Below are positions 1 to 12,900 of a DNA stretch of 64,000 nucleotides, piece by piece. Below the pieces are notes generated by a model that ran no database searches, had not been told where the DNA came from, and saw only the letters and a list, made by a program, of their open reading frames with translations. Position 1 is the first letter of the stretch. Each line of letters begins with the position of its first letter. The translations under genes were made by a program, and so were the position numbers. Source of the DNA: Shewanella sp. HN-41 (GTDB lineage: Bacteria; Pseudomonadota; Gammaproteobacteria; Enterobacterales; Shewanellaceae); assembly GCF_000217915.1 (NCBI RefSeq), contig NZ_AFOZ01000012.1:1-64000 (forward strand), written 5' to 3'.

Positions 1-32
1 GTTGGCGTTTTTTATGGGCAGGTATAGCGACC

Positions 33-1340
33 TTACTCGGTTTTTAGGCCGTTGTTGATGGCGATAACGTCATCTTCATTTAAGGTACCTGCAGCTTGTT
101 TCAGTGCAACAATTGAGTTGATGTAGCTGTAACGTGCATCGGATAATTTACGCTTTGAATCGTACAAATCACGGGTACGGTTCAATACGTCAACGATAGT
201 ACGCGTACCGACTTCAAAACCCGCTTGTGTCGCTTTTAACGCACTCTCGGATGAAATCACTGACTGCTCATACGCACGAATTGAGCTGATCGATGCACCT
301 ACGTTGTTGTAGTTATTGCGAATATTTTTCACAACACCGCGGTAGGTTTGCTCTAGTTTTTCACTTGCTTCAACAAATAGATATTGCGCTTCATTGACTT
401 GTGAAGTGACTTTAAAGCCTTCAAAGATAGGAATGCTTAAGTTAACACCAACGTTGACATCGTCAAAATCAGGCTCGTTAATGCTACCGGTTTTTTGCTC
501 AAGGCCTTTGTTGTAGCCTGCACTTAAGCTCAATGATGGCATATGGCCCGCTTTATAGAGACTGATAGTCTCTTGAGCGATATCTTTGCCAATACGTTGG
601 GTCATAAGATCGACACTGTTTGTTTCAGCGATCTTTAACCATTCGCTTGAAGACGTTGGTGCGGGTGTCACGGCAGAGAAACGATTGGTATCGAGCACGT
701 TTAATGTCTTGTGATCGATCCCCGTGATTTCACGCAGGGCCTCATAGCTATTGGCTAAGGTATTTTCTGCTAAAATTTCAGTAGCTGAGGCTAAGTCATA
801 CTGAGCCTGGGCCTCATGTACGTCGGTAATCGCGGTTAAACCAACGGCGAAGCGTTGTTTGGTTTGTTCGAGTTGACGTTCAATCGCACGTTTTTCGGCG
901 CCCTGAAACTCGTAATTATCCTTAGCGGTCAATACATCGAAGTACGCCCTAGTGACTCTAGATATCAGCGTTTGTAAAGCGGATGCATAGCTTGAATCGG
1001 CTTGAGAGGCGGCTTTTTCTGCAAGGCTTAAACCCACCCAAGCGCTGTGATCATAGATCACTTGGTTAAGTTTGATGCTACCCGTTAAACCGCTAGTGTT
1101 ATCCCTAGGATCATTCCACGCCTTGTCATACCCGACATTGGCGCTAATGGTTGGCAACAGCGGTGCACGGTTTTGTTCAATTTTCTGGAACAATGCATCA
1201 CGCTGGGCTTGGGCTTGCAACACGAGCGGGTCGTTAGTCAGTGCCTGTTGATAAATTTGCAGTAAATCATCTGCTTGTACCGCTTGAGCGGAAGCGGCGA
1301 GAGTCAATGCTGCGCATAAAGAACGGATCTTAAATTTCAT
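33..1340 (-). CDS. tolC: TolC outer-membrane efflux channel
   Basis: 435-residue outer-membrane factor of the TolC family, which forms the trimeric exit duct for tripartite efflux pumps and type I secretion. The N-terminus is a clear signal peptide: a basic start, a hydrophobic AALTLAASAQA stretch, and likely cleavage after AVQA before DDLLQIYQQAL. The mature part shows the two internally repeated OEP halves, with heptad-like helices rich in Q, A and E, and strands such as PTISANVGY and PSLSLSAGY. Length is near the usual 440-490 residues. It is divergent from nudF, as in E. coli. There is no pump gene beside it, so it probably serves several partners. Confidence 0.95.
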   Translation of the reverse strand: MKFKIRSLCAALTLAASAQAVQADDLLQIYQQALTNDPLVLQAQAQRDALFQKIEQNRAPLLPTISANVGYDKAWNDPRDNTSGLTGSIKLNQVIYDHSAWVGLSLAEKAASQADSSYASALQTLISRVTRAYFDVLTAKDNYEFQGAEKRAIERQLEQTKQRFAVGLTAITDVHEAQAQYDLASATEILAENTLANSYEALREITGIDHKTLNVLDTNRFSAVTPAPTSSSEWLKIAETNSVDLMTQRIGKDIAQETISLYKAGHMPSLSLSAGYNKGLEQKTGSINEPDFDDVNVGVNLSIPIFEGFKVTSQVNEAQYLFVEASEKLEQTYRGVVKNIRNNYNNVGASISSIRAYEQSVISSESALKATQAGFEVGTRTIVDVLNRTRDLYDSKRKLSDARYSYINSIVALKQAAGTLNEDDVIAINNGLKTE

Positions 1341-1583
1341 TTGCTGTCCTTATTAGACAAAATTTCCCAAAGGAGAAATATTTTAACTTCGTTTAGACTA
1401 AGTAATGCCTTTACCAAGGCGGTTTGCGCTTCCCGACGCTTCCCGATACAGCTAAAACTTAATGACGTAGAGTCTAAAAACTCCGACACTTTCAAGTCAA
1501 ATGCGAAGTGTAACAGATTTTATTTTAAAAATGTGTCAAATTGCCTTGATAATAGGCGCAAATTCAACTTTTAAGGATAGAGT
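1341..1583. other. tolC-nudF divergent promoter region
   Basis: AT-rich spacer between two divergent genes. It must hold promoters for both. A GATAAT -10-like hexamer with a TTGCCT-like element lies near 1540-1556 in the nudF direction. An open frame on the plus strand shows no family features or convincing ribosome site and I do not call it. Confidence 0.4.
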
Positions 1584-2186
1584 ATGACCCCCCCTGTTTT
1601 TTCGCAAATGGATATTGAAGTTCTCGAAAAAAAATCATTATATCAAGGCTTTTTTGCGTTAGAACAGTTTACTTTTAAGCATAAGCTCTTTGCTGGCGGA
1701 TGGAGCCTGCCCGTCACCCGTGAAGTGTTCGAACGTGGCCATGCTGTGGTAGTGTTACCCTATGACGTTAAGCGCGATCAGATCGTATTGATTGAGCAAG
1801 TACGATTTCCTGCATTAGCAACCTCTAAATCTCCTTGGCTTATGGAGTTAGTCGCAGGTATGATTGCGCCCGAAGAATCGCCGCTCGATGTTGCTCACCG
1901 TGAATTGTTAGAAGAAACTGGCCTAGTTGCTAGCAATATGCACTTTGTTAACAGTTACTTGGCTAGCCCTGGTGGCAGTACCGAACGTTTTTATTTCTAT
2001 TGGGCCGAGGTGGACTCCAGCAACGCCAGTGGATTGCATGGATTGGCAGAAGAACATGAAGATATTCGATTGCATGTTTTAGACCGTGAGCACGCCTATA
2101 ATAGTGTGGTTGCGGGAGAAATAGACAATGCATCGACCGTAATTGGATTGCAATGGTTGCAATTAAACTATCAGCAACTGGTTTAA
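1584..2186 (+). CDS. nudF: ADP-ribose pyrophosphatase (Nudix)
   Basis: 200-residue Nudix hydrolase of the ADP-sugar pyrophosphatase type. It cleaves ADP-ribose to AMP and ribose 5-phosphate in the cytosol. The Nudix signature is complete: G at the start of GMIAPEE, then seven residues, then RELLEETGL, giving the metal-binding glutamates. The downstream SPGGSTERFYFYWAEVD segment is typical of NudF. The start ATG follows an AAGGATAG ribosome site. It is first in the nudF-yqiB-cpdA-yqiA-parE cluster, the same order as in enterobacteria, and the next gene starts 1 nt after its stop. Confidence 0.95.
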   Translation: MTPPVFSQMDIEVLEKKSLYQGFFALEQFTFKHKLFAGGWSLPVTREVFERGHAVVVLPYDVKRDQIVLIEQVRFPALATSKSPWLMELVAGMIAPEESPLDVAHRELLEETGLVASNMHFVNSYLASPGGSTERFYFYWAEVDSSNASGLHGLAEEHEDIRLHVLDREHAYNSVVAGEIDNASTVIGLQWLQLNYQQLV

Positions 2187-2187
2187 G

Positions 2188-2640
2188 TTGGAAAAACATT
2201 TGGCTACTTCGACGTCGTATCAAAAACCGCGTTACCAACCGAACGTCAGTGACTTTTTAGCACTGTGCGGTCGTAATTATGGTTACATTCTGAAGTGGTT
2301 ACCACTCGATATTGCCGTTGATCAATCATGGCAGCTTGAAGGTGAGTTTGGTATATTAGTGGTGCGTATTTTAGAGAATACCAAATATACTCAATTAGTT
2401 GAGATATCTCGCCCCCTCGAAATTCTAGAGTTTGTTAATACTCCCAAGGTGTTAGTGAGAGTTTATCACGATGCTAAATTAGCAGAAGTGTTAACTGGTC
2501 AACAGATTTACCAATTACGCCCAGTGTATGATTACCCCAATTTACGCATGTATCATAGTGATGAAAAGTACCAGGTAAATGCATTCCTGGAAGAGTTATT
2601 GAAGATTGGTTGCCAACAACGTTTGGTGTGCCAGTCTTAG
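2188..2640 (+). CDS. yqiB: DUF1249 protein YqiB
   Basis: 150-residue cytosolic protein of the DUF1249/YqiB family, with no established function. The start is TTG, one base after the nudF stop, which suggests translational coupling. Recognisable family segments are LCGRNYGYILKWLP near the N-terminus and VRVYHDAKLAEVL in the middle. The usual length is about 140-150 residues. Its fixed position between nudF and cpdA is the main support for the name. Confidence 0.9.
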   Translation: MEKHLATSTSYQKPRYQPNVSDFLALCGRNYGYILKWLPLDIAVDQSWQLEGEFGILVVRILENTKYTQLVEISRPLEILEFVNTPKVLVRVYHDAKLAEVLTGQQIYQLRPVYDYPNLRMYHSDEKYQVNAFLEELLKIGCQQRLVCQS

Positions 2641-2655
2641 AATTGGGTATTCAAT

Positions 2656-3495
2656 GTGCTGAAAGAGGCTGTCTCTTACTCCATAGCTGAAGAAGAAAGT
2701 GTGCGTATTGTGCAAGTCACAGATCCACACCTTTTTGCCGATCCTGAGGCCCAGCTTTTAGGCGTCAACACAGGAAAAAGTTTTGCCGCTGTGCTTAATA
2801 CGATTAGGGCTGTCGACTATCCTGCGCATCTGATGTTAGCAACCGGTGATTTAAGCCAAGATTATTCGGCCGAATCATACCGTCAGTTTGTTACAGCAGT
2901 GACACCCCTCAATTTACCTTGCCATTATCTCCCCGGGAACCACGATGATCCACGGATCATGTTTCTGCATATGCAGGGGGAGCAGATCTTTGGTCAGCAA
3001 CGAATTTTGGCGGGTAAATGGCAAATTTTGATGTTGGACTCAACTGTGCGGGGAAAGCCCGGCGGCAGTATGGCCGAGAGCCAGTTCGAGCTGATTAAAC
3101 AGGCCATCACCACCCATCCTGAATACCATACTCTGCTCGTCATGCACCATAACCCGATTTTGGTTAACTGCACTTGGCTAGATCAACATTGTATGGACAA
3201 TGGTGCCGAGTTTTTGAGACGGGTTTCCGTATATCCACAGGTCAAAGGATTACTCTGGGGGCATGTACACCAGAGTATCGATACCCATTACGATGGACCC
3301 CATGGTGCACTGAAACTCATGGCAACACCTTCAACCTGTATTCAATTTAAGCCACTATCACCTTATTTTGCCTTAGACGGACTACAACCTGGTTATCGTT
3401 TGCTGGAGTTGAAACCCGATGGTAGCATCAGCACCAATGTGTATCGCGTACCGGGTAACCATTTTTCCCCCGATAAAGATTCCAGCGGTTATTAA
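2656..3495 (+). CDS. cpdA: 3',5'-cyclic-AMP phosphodiesterase
   Basis: 279-residue calcineurin-like metallophosphoesterase that hydrolyses cAMP to AMP, lowering the signal read by CRP. The binuclear-metal motifs are all present: D23-P-H25, GDLSQD, G94-N-H-D97, the HHNP motif, and GHVHQ near the C-terminus. The start is GTG with a poor ribosome site. I keep it because the N-terminal extension before VRIVQVTDPH matches the length in E. coli CpdA. Shewanella uses CRP to control anaerobic respiration, so this enzyme probably bears on genes such as nrfA later in the window (inference). Confidence 0.93.
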   Translation: MLKEAVSYSIAEEESVRIVQVTDPHLFADPEAQLLGVNTGKSFAAVLNTIRAVDYPAHLMLATGDLSQDYSAESYRQFVTAVTPLNLPCHYLPGNHDDPRIMFLHMQGEQIFGQQRILAGKWQILMLDSTVRGKPGGSMAESQFELIKQAITTHPEYHTLLVMHHNPILVNCTWLDQHCMDNGAEFLRRVSVYPQVKGLLWGHVHQSIDTHYDGPHGALKLMATPSTCIQFKPLSPYFALDGLQPGYRLLELKPDGSISTNVYRVPGNHFSPDKDSSGY

Positions 3496-3521
3496 CGCGA
3501 ATGACCGCAGCTTGAGGAACT

Positions 3522-4097
3522 ATGCTGCTCTATATTCACGGATTCAACAGTTCACCTTTCTCCGATAAAGCGGTGATGACGGCGCAGTATATGGCCGAGC
3601 ATCATCCGTCCTTAACTTTCCATCAGCCGCAGTTACCCAATACGCCCAAGGCGGCGATGTCGCTGTTACTCGAATATGTGATGGCTGCGCGAGAGGCAAA
3701 TGAGCCCCTTACTTACATAGGTTCATCTTTGGGGGGATATTTCGCCAGTTATTTGGCCGAGCATTACGGTGGGCGTGCGGTGTTAGTGAATCCAGCGGTA
3801 AAACCCTTTGAATTGTTCGATGAGTTTATGGGGCCACAGTTTAACCCATACACTGGACAGCATTATCAGGTTTTGCCTGAGCATAAGCTGGAAGTGGCTG
3901 AATTTAATACCGCCGTTATCCGCAATCCGGATCGTTTTTTGGTACTATTGCAAACGGGCGATGAAGTGCTGGACTACCGTGAAGCCCTAAATAAATATCA
4001 TCATTGCCAATTACGGATTGAGGCGGGTGGTGATCACAGTTTTGTGGGTTATGGGAAGTATTTGCAAACTGTAAGCCACTTTTTACACTTACCTTGA
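3522..4097 (+). CDS. yqiA: YqiA alpha/beta-fold esterase
   Basis: 191-residue alpha/beta-hydrolase of the UPF0227/YqiA family, an esterase acting on short acyl esters in E. coli. It begins with MLLYIHGFNSSP, carrying the oxyanion-hole HGF. The nucleophile elbow is GSSLGG and the C-terminal catalytic histidine is in GGDHSF. The ATG follows TTGAGGAAC. It lies 26 nt after cpdA and 56 nt before parE, so the genes probably share a transcript. Confidence 0.92.
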   Translation: MLLYIHGFNSSPFSDKAVMTAQYMAEHHPSLTFHQPQLPNTPKAAMSLLLEYVMAAREANEPLTYIGSSLGGYFASYLAEHYGGRAVLVNPAVKPFELFDEFMGPQFNPYTGQHYQVLPEHKLEVAEFNTAVIRNPDRFLVLLQTGDEVLDYREALNKYHHCQLRIEAGGDHSFVGYGKYLQTVSHFLHLP

Positions 4098-4135
4098 CAA
4101 ACAGTCATCCAGAGCCGCAACATGGCCGGATATAA

Positions 4136-6040
<1,905 letters not shown>

Positions 6041-6092
6041 TGTTGTGCAAGATTGCCGATAACAATAAAACATAGGCATAAAGAAAATTACA

Positions 6093-7268
6093 ATGTTGTA
6101 TATTAAAACTAATAATTATAATTACTTAAAGGTACTCTTTGCCTATTTCCCCCTGCTGGCATTCATGGCTTTTGGAACCAGCCAGAACGCCATCGCGGGG
6201 TCACAGTCGATCATGATTACCGTCACTAAGGGATTTGGTTTATCCCTGTACGCTTCGGATGTTGGTGATGCTAAACAGATCGCCATGGGCTCGAATGGCA
6301 CTCTGTTTGTGGGCTCCCATAAAAGCGGAACAGTGCATGCGCTCGTCGACAGTAACCGAGATGGCCGTGTCGATAAGCGTTATGTTATTGCTAAAGGGCT
6401 TGAATACCCCAGTGCTCTTGCATTTCATAATGGTGATCTTTTCGTTGTCAGTGAAAATAAAGTCTTGCGTTTCACTGACATAGAACAGCGCTTACGCCGC
6501 CCGAGTCGTCCGAAGGAAATCTACAGTGATCTACCCGAATCGGACAAGAAAAGCACCCGTGCAATGCGTTTTGGCCCCGATGGTAGGCTCTATATCTCCA
6601 TAGGAGCCCCCTGTAACGTATGTGAGGCGACTGCGCCCTATAGTGGCATTATTGCGATCAATGTTGATACCAGTGAGAGTGAGCAGATAGCCTCTGGCGT
6701 GCGTGACTCGACTGGGTTTGATTGGTCACCCGTAGACGGTAAATTATGGTTTGCCGATCAGGGTAGAGATTGGATGGGGGATAATTTACCACCCGATGAA
6801 ATCAACCGTGTCGATGTTGTGGGGAGCCACTATGGTTTCCCATATTTACATGCCACATCCGTTGTTGAACCCGCCTACGAAAAACCGCAAAACCTGAAAG
6901 TTACCGTGCCAGTGTATGAGTTGCCCGCCCATGTTGCACCGACTGGACTGGCGTTTTATCGTGGGGATAAATTCCCAGAAATATATCGTAATCAATTATT
7001 TGTAGCAGAGAATGGTTCCTGGAATCGTTCAAGCAAAGTGGGTTATCAAGTGGTGATGCTTAAGCTTGAAAACCAGCAAGTTGTGGGGCGTGAAACGATT
7101 GTGAGTTTCCTCGATGGTGAATTTCCCGTCGCTCGCCCCTATGCCTTGTTATCGGCCGATGATGGTGCCATGTACATCTCAGATGATTTAAAAGGTAACG
7201 TGTATCGCTTGTTCTTTAAAAATGGCGATAGTACTGAAGAGACACAGGAACTAGAAGAAAATGAGTGA
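6093..7268 (+). CDS. Exported sorbosone-dehydrogenase-like beta-propeller
   Basis: 391-residue secreted protein resembling the soluble PQQ-type sugar (L-sorbosone/glucose) dehydrogenase propeller. An N-terminal hydrophobic segment ending near AIAG looks like a signal peptide. Blade-like motifs follow: [54 protein letters not shown] and YVSDD-like [12 protein letters not shown] near the end. A cysteine pair sits in APCNVCE. Its stop overlaps the parC start by 8 bases, so it is likely cotranscribed and coupled with parC, though there is no obvious functional link. Substrate and cofactor are not shown by sequence alone. Confidence 0.8.
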   Translation: MLYIKTNNYNYLKVLFAYFPLLAFMAFGTSQNAIAGSQSIMITVTKGFGLSLYASDVGDAKQIAMGSNGTLFVGSHKSGTVHALVDSNRDGRVDKRYVIAKGLEYPSALAFHNGDLFVVSENKVLRFTDIEQRLRRPSRPKEIYSDLPESDKKSTRAMRFGPDGRLYISIGAPCNVCEATAPYSGIIAINVDTSESEQIASGVRDSTGFDWSPVDGKLWFADQGRDWMGDNLPPDEINRVDVVGSHYGFPYLHATSVVEPAYEKPQNLKVTVPVYELPAHVAPTGLAFYRGDKFPEIYRNQLFVAENGSWNRSSKVGYQVVMLKLENQQVVGRETIVSFLDGEFPVARPYALLSADDGAMYISDDLKGNVYRLFFKNGDSTEETQELEENE

Positions 7269-9537
7269 CGCAATCAAGTTAAGCCTCGATGGGGTAGAGC
7301 AAATGCCACTGCGGCGTTTTACCGAAGAGGCTTATCTGAACTATTCCATGTACGTCATCATGGACCGAGCCCTGCCACATATTGGTGATGGGCTAAAACC
7401 TGTACAGCGCCGTATTATCTATGCCATGAGTGAGTTAGGTTTATCGGCCCAATCTAAGCATAAAAAATCTGCCCGTACCGTCGGTGATGTATTAGGTAAA
7501 TACCATCCCCACGGTGATAGTGCCTGTTATGAAGCCATGGTGCTGATGGCGCAGCCATTCTCATACCGTTATCCATTGGTTGATGGCCAAGGTAACTGGG
7601 GGGCACCAGATGATCCTAAGTCATTTGCGGCCATGCGATACACTGAGGCGCGGCTATCTAAGTTCTCCGAAGTCTTATTATCCGAACTTGGCCAAGGTAC
7701 GGTCGATTGGGGCGCAAACTTCGATGGCACCTTAAAGGAGCCAAAGGTCTTACCTGCTCGTTTACCGCATATTTTGCTCAATGGTATTACCGGTATTGCG
7801 GTCGGGATGGCAACGGATATTCCACCCCATAATGTCAGAGAATTAGTCTCCGCCTGTGTGGCCTTGCTCGATGATCCTAAGCTCGAACTCGAGCAATTGA
7901 TGAGCTATGTGCCTGGGCCGGATTACCCCACCGAAGCCGAGATCATTACACCGTCCGCCGATATTGCAAAAGTGTATGAAACGGGCCGCGGCTCACTAAA
8001 GGCGCGTGCCGTTTACACTGTGGAGGCGGGGGAAATCATCATAACCGCGCTGCCCCATCAGGCCAGTAGCGGTAAAATTCTAGAGCAAATTGCTGCCCAA
8101 ATGCAGGCCAAGAAATTGCCTATGGTGGCCGATTTGCGGGATGAGTCAGACCATGAAAGCCCCGTTCGCCTAGTTGTGGTGCCCCGTTCAAATCGTGTCG
8201 ATTGTGATCAGTTGATGGCACATTTGTTTGCGACTACCGATTTAGAAAAAAGCTTTAGGGTAAACTTAAACGTACTTGGCCTAGACGGCCGACCTAGGGT
8301 GAAGGGCTTAAAAACCTTATTAACCGAGTGGTTAGAGTTCCGTGTCGATACAGTTAGGCGTCGTCTCGAATACCGTTTAGATAAAGTGCTTTCACGCCTG
8401 CATATCCTTGAAGCCCTGATGATCGCCTTCCTCAATATTGATGAAGTGATTGAAATCATTCGTTTCCACGATGATCCGAAAGCCGAGTTAATGGCCCGTT
8501 TTTCCTTAACGGATAAACAAGCCGAAGCGATCCTCGAGTTAAAATTACGCCACTTAGCTAAGTTAGAAGAATTTAAAATCAAGGCCGAGCAGGATGAATT
8601 AGCGGCCGAGCGCGAGAAGTTAGAGCAACTGCTGGGTTCTGATCGTCGCTTAAAAACCTTGATTAAAAAAGAATTGCTCCAAGATGCACAGACCTATGGC
8701 GATGAACGTCGTTCACCCATAGTACAACGCCATGAATCCCGCGCATTAACAGAACAAGAGTTAACGCCGAGTGAGTCAGTGACGGTCGTGCTGTCTGAAA
8801 AGGGTTGGGTGCGTTGTGCTAAGGGCCATGATATTGATCCTTTGTCCTTATCCTATAAGGCTGGCGATCAGTATCTTTGTAGTGCCATGGGCCGCAGTAA
8901 TCAGGCCGCTGTGTTTATCGATTCCTCGGGCCGCGCCTTTGCGACCGATAGCCACAGCTTACCATCGGCGCGCAGCCAAGGTGAGCCAATCACCACCCGC
9001 TTCAATATGGCGCCGGGTGAGACCATGCAACATGTCATCATGGGTGAAGAGGAGCAATGCTTCCTGTTAGCGACCGATGCGGGTTATGGGTTTATTTGCA
9101 CCTATAACGACATGGTGTCGCGCAACAAGGCAGGTAAAGCGCTGCTCAGTTTACCAACCAATGCTAAGTCGTTGCCGCCTAAGCTTATTGATCGAAATCG
9201 TGAGATGTCTATCCTAGCGATCACCAACGAAGGGCGGATGTTACTGTTCTCCCTTGAAGCCTTGCCGCAACTCTCTAAGGGTAAAGGCAATAAGATTATT
9301 GGGATCCCAACGGAACGTGCGAAGACTCGTGACGAGCTGATGACGCATCTGCAGTTAGTGCCCAGTGACACGCCAGTGACACTTTGGGCCGGAAAGCGTA
9401 AGCTCACCCTGAAACCAAGCGATCTAGAGCATTACCGTGGCGAGCGTGGCCGTCGTGGAGCTAAGTTGCCACGGGGATTACAACGGGTCGATAGTGTGGA
9501 ATTAGGTGACGGTGGCGAAGTGTTGCCAAGCCTGTAA
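7261..9537 (+). CDS. parC: DNA topoisomerase IV subunit A
   Basis: 758-residue DNA-cleaving subunit of topoisomerase IV. The catalytic tyrosine is Y127 in [10 protein letters not shown], equivalent to Tyr120 of E. coli ParC; the N-terminus is seven residues longer here. The quinolone-determining segment [12 protein letters not shown] keeps the wild-type serine and glutamate. C-terminal beta-pinwheel repeats ([49 protein letters not shown]) finish the protein. It begins inside the end of the preceding propeller gene and is followed by a strong terminator. Confidence 0.98.
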   Translation: MSDAIKLSLDGVEQMPLRRFTEEAYLNYSMYVIMDRALPHIGDGLKPVQRRIIYAMSELGLSAQSKHKKSARTVGDVLGKYHPHGDSACYEAMVLMAQPFSYRYPLVDGQGNWGAPDDPKSFAAMRYTEARLSKFSEVLLSELGQGTVDWGANFDGTLKEPKVLPARLPHILLNGITGIAVGMATDIPPHNVRELVSACVALLDDPKLELEQLMSYVPGPDYPTEAEIITPSADIAKVYETGRGSLKARAVYTVEAGEIIITALPHQASSGKILEQIAAQMQAKKLPMVADLRDESDHESPVRLVVVPRSNRVDCDQLMAHLFATTDLEKSFRVNLNVLGLDGRPRVKGLKTLLTEWLEFRVDTVRRRLEYRLDKVLSRLHILEALMIAFLNIDEVIEIIRFHDDPKAELMARFSLTDKQAEAILELKLRHLAKLEEFKIKAEQDELAAEREKLEQLLGSDRRLKTLIKKELLQDAQTYGDERRSPIVQRHESRALTEQELTPSESVTVVLSEKGWVRCAKGHDIDPLSLSYKAGDQYLCSAMGRSNQAAVFIDSSGRAFATDSHSLPSARSQGEPITTRFNMAPGETMQHVIMGEEEQCFLLATDAGYGFICTYNDMVSRNKAGKALLSLPTNAKSLPPKLIDRNREMSILAITNEGRMLLFSLEALPQLSKGKGNKIIGIPTERAKTRDELMTHLQLVPSDTPVTLWAGKRKLTLKPSDLEHYRGERGRRGAKLPRGLQRVDSVELGDGGEVLPSL

Positions 9538-9562
9538 CCGTTTGCCTAACAACCCGTTTAAC

Positions 9563-9597
9563 AAAAGCCACTCAGGTCTTCCCTCGGTGGCTTTTTT
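9563..9597 (+). terminator. Rho-independent terminator after parC
   Basis: Hairpin with arms AAAGCCAC and GTGGCTTT around a pyrimidine-rich loop, followed by a T run, 26 nt after the parC stop. Confidence 0.85.
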
Positions 9598-9600
9598 CTA

Positions 9601-9966
9601 CGGCCAATTGGAGTGATAGGGCCGAATAAAAATCGCTAAAATTTATCTTTTACCGCGCTAACTGCCGCTTTGTTAGCCGCCTATTTTTACTAAGTTGTCG
9701 TATCATTGGCCACCTAACATTGGCCTAGAGATTAGCTTAGTTCTGAGCTTAGATGTGAGCTAAGGCATTAGTGCAGCGCCGCTGAATTGCCAATGCCGTG
9801 AGATTGCCTTATGTTAAGGGCACGATTTTTTGGGCCATGATTTTTAAACATCATAGTTAAACATCATAGTTAAACATCATAGGGCCATATTTGATTGTCT
9901 TTATCTTGTCGGCTAGGTAAGGCTCTGCCGTAAAGATAAAGCTTTCCCGTTTGGATAAGGAATGAA
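9601..9966. other. Leader region of the Wadjet-like operon
   Basis: About 370 bases without a gene. It holds several near-repeats of TTAGCTTAG/GAGCTAAG type around 9730-9765 and an exact 3 x 13-bp tandem repeat at 9844-9882. A weak GGATAAGGA ribosome site precedes the operon ATG. No coding frame is convincing. Confidence 0.5.
9844..9882 (+). repeat. Three tandem 13-bp repeats
   Basis: Three exact head-to-tail copies of TTAAACATCATAG, ending 84 bases before the start codon of the SMC-like gene. Could be an operator array or simple slippage. Confidence 0.9.
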
Positions 9967-12900
9967 ATGCCAAGCTTGATTCGTATTGTGTTGATTGATA
10001 CGCACCTTCCGGGCGTTGTGGAACTCGCCCTCAATGGCCATACCAATATTTGTGGTACTAACGCCTCGGGTAAGACGACATTACAACGTCTAGTCCCTGT
10101 TTTTTATGGTGAATATCCAAGCCGCGTGGTGCCATCAACCCGCGACAGTTTCGAGCGTTGGTACTTGCCACACGATTCAAGCTACATCATCTACGAATAT
10201 CAAAAGGCCGATGGGTTACTGTACCAAGCCGTGCTGGCCTCGGCGGGCGATGGTAAAGGTGTTAACTATCGCTTTATTGCTAAAGGTTTTGAGCTAAGCG
10301 ATTATATTAAAACGCAAAATGGCGATACTGTACTGTGTCATACCATGGCGGAGCTTGGTCGAGATTTAAAACGTGCCGGCATCGCCACCACTAACTTGCT
10401 CAACACCCGCGAATATCGCGCCATTATCCAAAACGATCGCACCCTATTAAGCACGGGCAGCAATCGCAGCGAACTGCGCGGCTATGCCCGCCAATTTGCC
10501 CTGTGTGAGGGTGAGCATTCGTTGCGCCATATTGAAAAACTCGCCAAAGCGGTGCACTCCAAAGAAGGCAAGATGGAGACGGTCAAATCCATGATCGCCG
10601 CCATTTTGGAGGAAGACGGGGTTAATCCGCCCAGCTCTCGCTTAAATCCCCAGCGCGTTGAGGCGTGGATCCGTGAAAGCCAGCTTATCCAAGGGTTTGA
10701 GGTCATTCGCCCTGAGTTTGAAAAACTCGAACAAGAATTTAACCAACTGCTCAGCGCCGAGCTGCGTTTATCCAGTCTATCCCGCGGTTATCGCAACGAT
10801 GAAACACTGGAAGCCGATCGCCAAGATATTCAGCAAACCTTAGCGAAGGAACTGAATTTAAAGCTGCGCTTATTAGATGAAGAATGGAAAGAGCAGCGCG
10901 ATGAGTTGAGCTTAGACTTATCTGCCGCCAAGGGTGATGTGGCCAAGTGTGAGTATGAACTCGATGCCATTGAAGGCCAGCACGCCGCTTTTTTAGATGC
11001 CAATATCGAAGAGGCCAAAGCCGCCCTTGAGATGCTACCCAACTGGCGCACCGATGTTGAAAACTTAAGTGAACGCCATAAGCTACAAACCGAGAAGCAC
11101 CAAGACATTGAGGCGGCCTACAATGCCCGTCGCAGTAAGATTGGCGATCAGTTAAACCGCGAGTTAGAGGGCCTGCATAGCGATCAGGACAAGCAGCGCG
11201 AAGCCCGGGATAAACAGCGCGAAGTGGCGCGCGCCGATATCGATGCCTTAGAAGCGCAATGGCGTAATCAAATGGATGCGGGCAAGGCCAGCTTTAGCGA
11301 GCAGGAATACCAATTCAAACTCAATGCCGCCGAACTTAAATTGCGTGTCGATGGCGTGACTTACACCGAAGAAGAAAAGTTAAGCCTCGCCATTTTCGAC
11401 GAACGGATTCACCGCGCCGACGAAGAACAAGAAAGCTGTAATGCCAAGGTTGAGCGCTTAAGCAGCGATGAGCGCAAACTCAGATCTAAGCGCGATCAAG
11501 CCAACGAAGCCTTGCGTATCGCCAGTTTAAGGGTGAATGAGCGCCAAGCCGAACTGGATGAACTGCATCATATGTTGTTCCCCGAGTCCCACACCCTATT
11601 GGAATTTCTGCGTAAAGAAGCCCAAGGTTGGGAGCAAAGTTTAGGTAAAGTGATCGCGCCTGAATTACTGCATCGCACTGATTTACACCCCAGTTTAGTG
11701 ACTGAATCGCAAGATGCTTTCTTTGGTGTACATTTAGATCTTAAGGCGATCGATGTGCCTGAATATGCCGCCTCCGAGCAAGAGCTGCGTATTCGGTTAA
11801 GCAAAGCCGAAGAAGCGTTGCAAAGTGCCGTGGAATTACAAACCGAGGCAGAGTCACAATTAATCGCGATTAACGGCGAGCTGGATAATCTGAGCCGTGA
11901 ACTGACTTTTGCTCGCACCGCTTACAAAAATAGCCGTGACGATCTGCGTCGCCTATTCGATGAAAAACGCAGTGAGCAAGAGAAAATCAACAAAGCATTG
12001 AGTGAACGTAAAGCCCATGCCCAGCAGAGACTGACCCAACTCGATGGCGAGCTAAAACAGCTTAAACATCAGCACGAACTCTGGCTCGAGGAGCTTCAAT
12101 CGCAAGCGCTAGAAGCGCGCATGGAAAAACAAGCTTACTGGCAGGAAGTCATCGGCGCGCTCGACAATCAACTCGGGCAAATTAAAGCGACCATTGAAGG
12201 CCGCCGTGAAAGTGCCAAAGTCGAACAGAAAGCCTGTGAAACATGGTACAAAAACGAGCTTAAATCCCGTGGTGTGGATGAGGACAATATCCTCAAACTT
12301 AAGCAACAAATTCGTGAGTTAGAAACCAAAATCAGCCGTGCCGAACAGCGTCGCAGCGATGTATTGCGTTTCGACGATTGGTATCAGCACACTTGGCTTG
12401 TGCGTAAACCTAAGTTGCAAACCCAGCTTGCCGATGTGAAGCGCGCGGTATCGGAAATCGATCAACAGCTTAAGGCCAAAACCTTAGAGGTGAAGACCCG
12501 CAGGCAGAAATTGGATACCGAGCTTAAGGCATCTAATGCCGCACAGGTTGAAGCCTCTGAAAACTTAACTAAATTACGCGCCGTGATGCGAAAACTCGCC
12601 GAGCTTAAGTTACCGACTAATAACGAAGAAGCCCAAGGCAGCCTAGGTGAGCGTTTGCGTCAAGGTGAAGATTTGCTGCTGAAACGCGATTATCTGATGG
12701 GCTCAGTGAAGCAATATGTGGAGCATTTCGATTCGGTTATCGCCAGCAAGTCAGGTTCTGGCCTTGCGGAAACCTGGGAGCGTGCCCGTGAAGAATCGAG
12801 CTTTATCAATGACAAAGGTATCCGTCTGCTGGATTACCGCAAGTTAGTGCCGCAGCTCGAGCAATTACTGAACGTGATAGTGCCGCAATCGATTACCGCG

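Noticed and set aside
1341..1574. 77-codon plus-strand frame between tolC and nudF
   Set aside because: TTG start with no ribosome site, low-information composition, and it fills the divergent promoter region.
8208..8582. 124-codon minus-strand frame inside parC
   Set aside because: Antisense shadow of parC without any protein-like motif.
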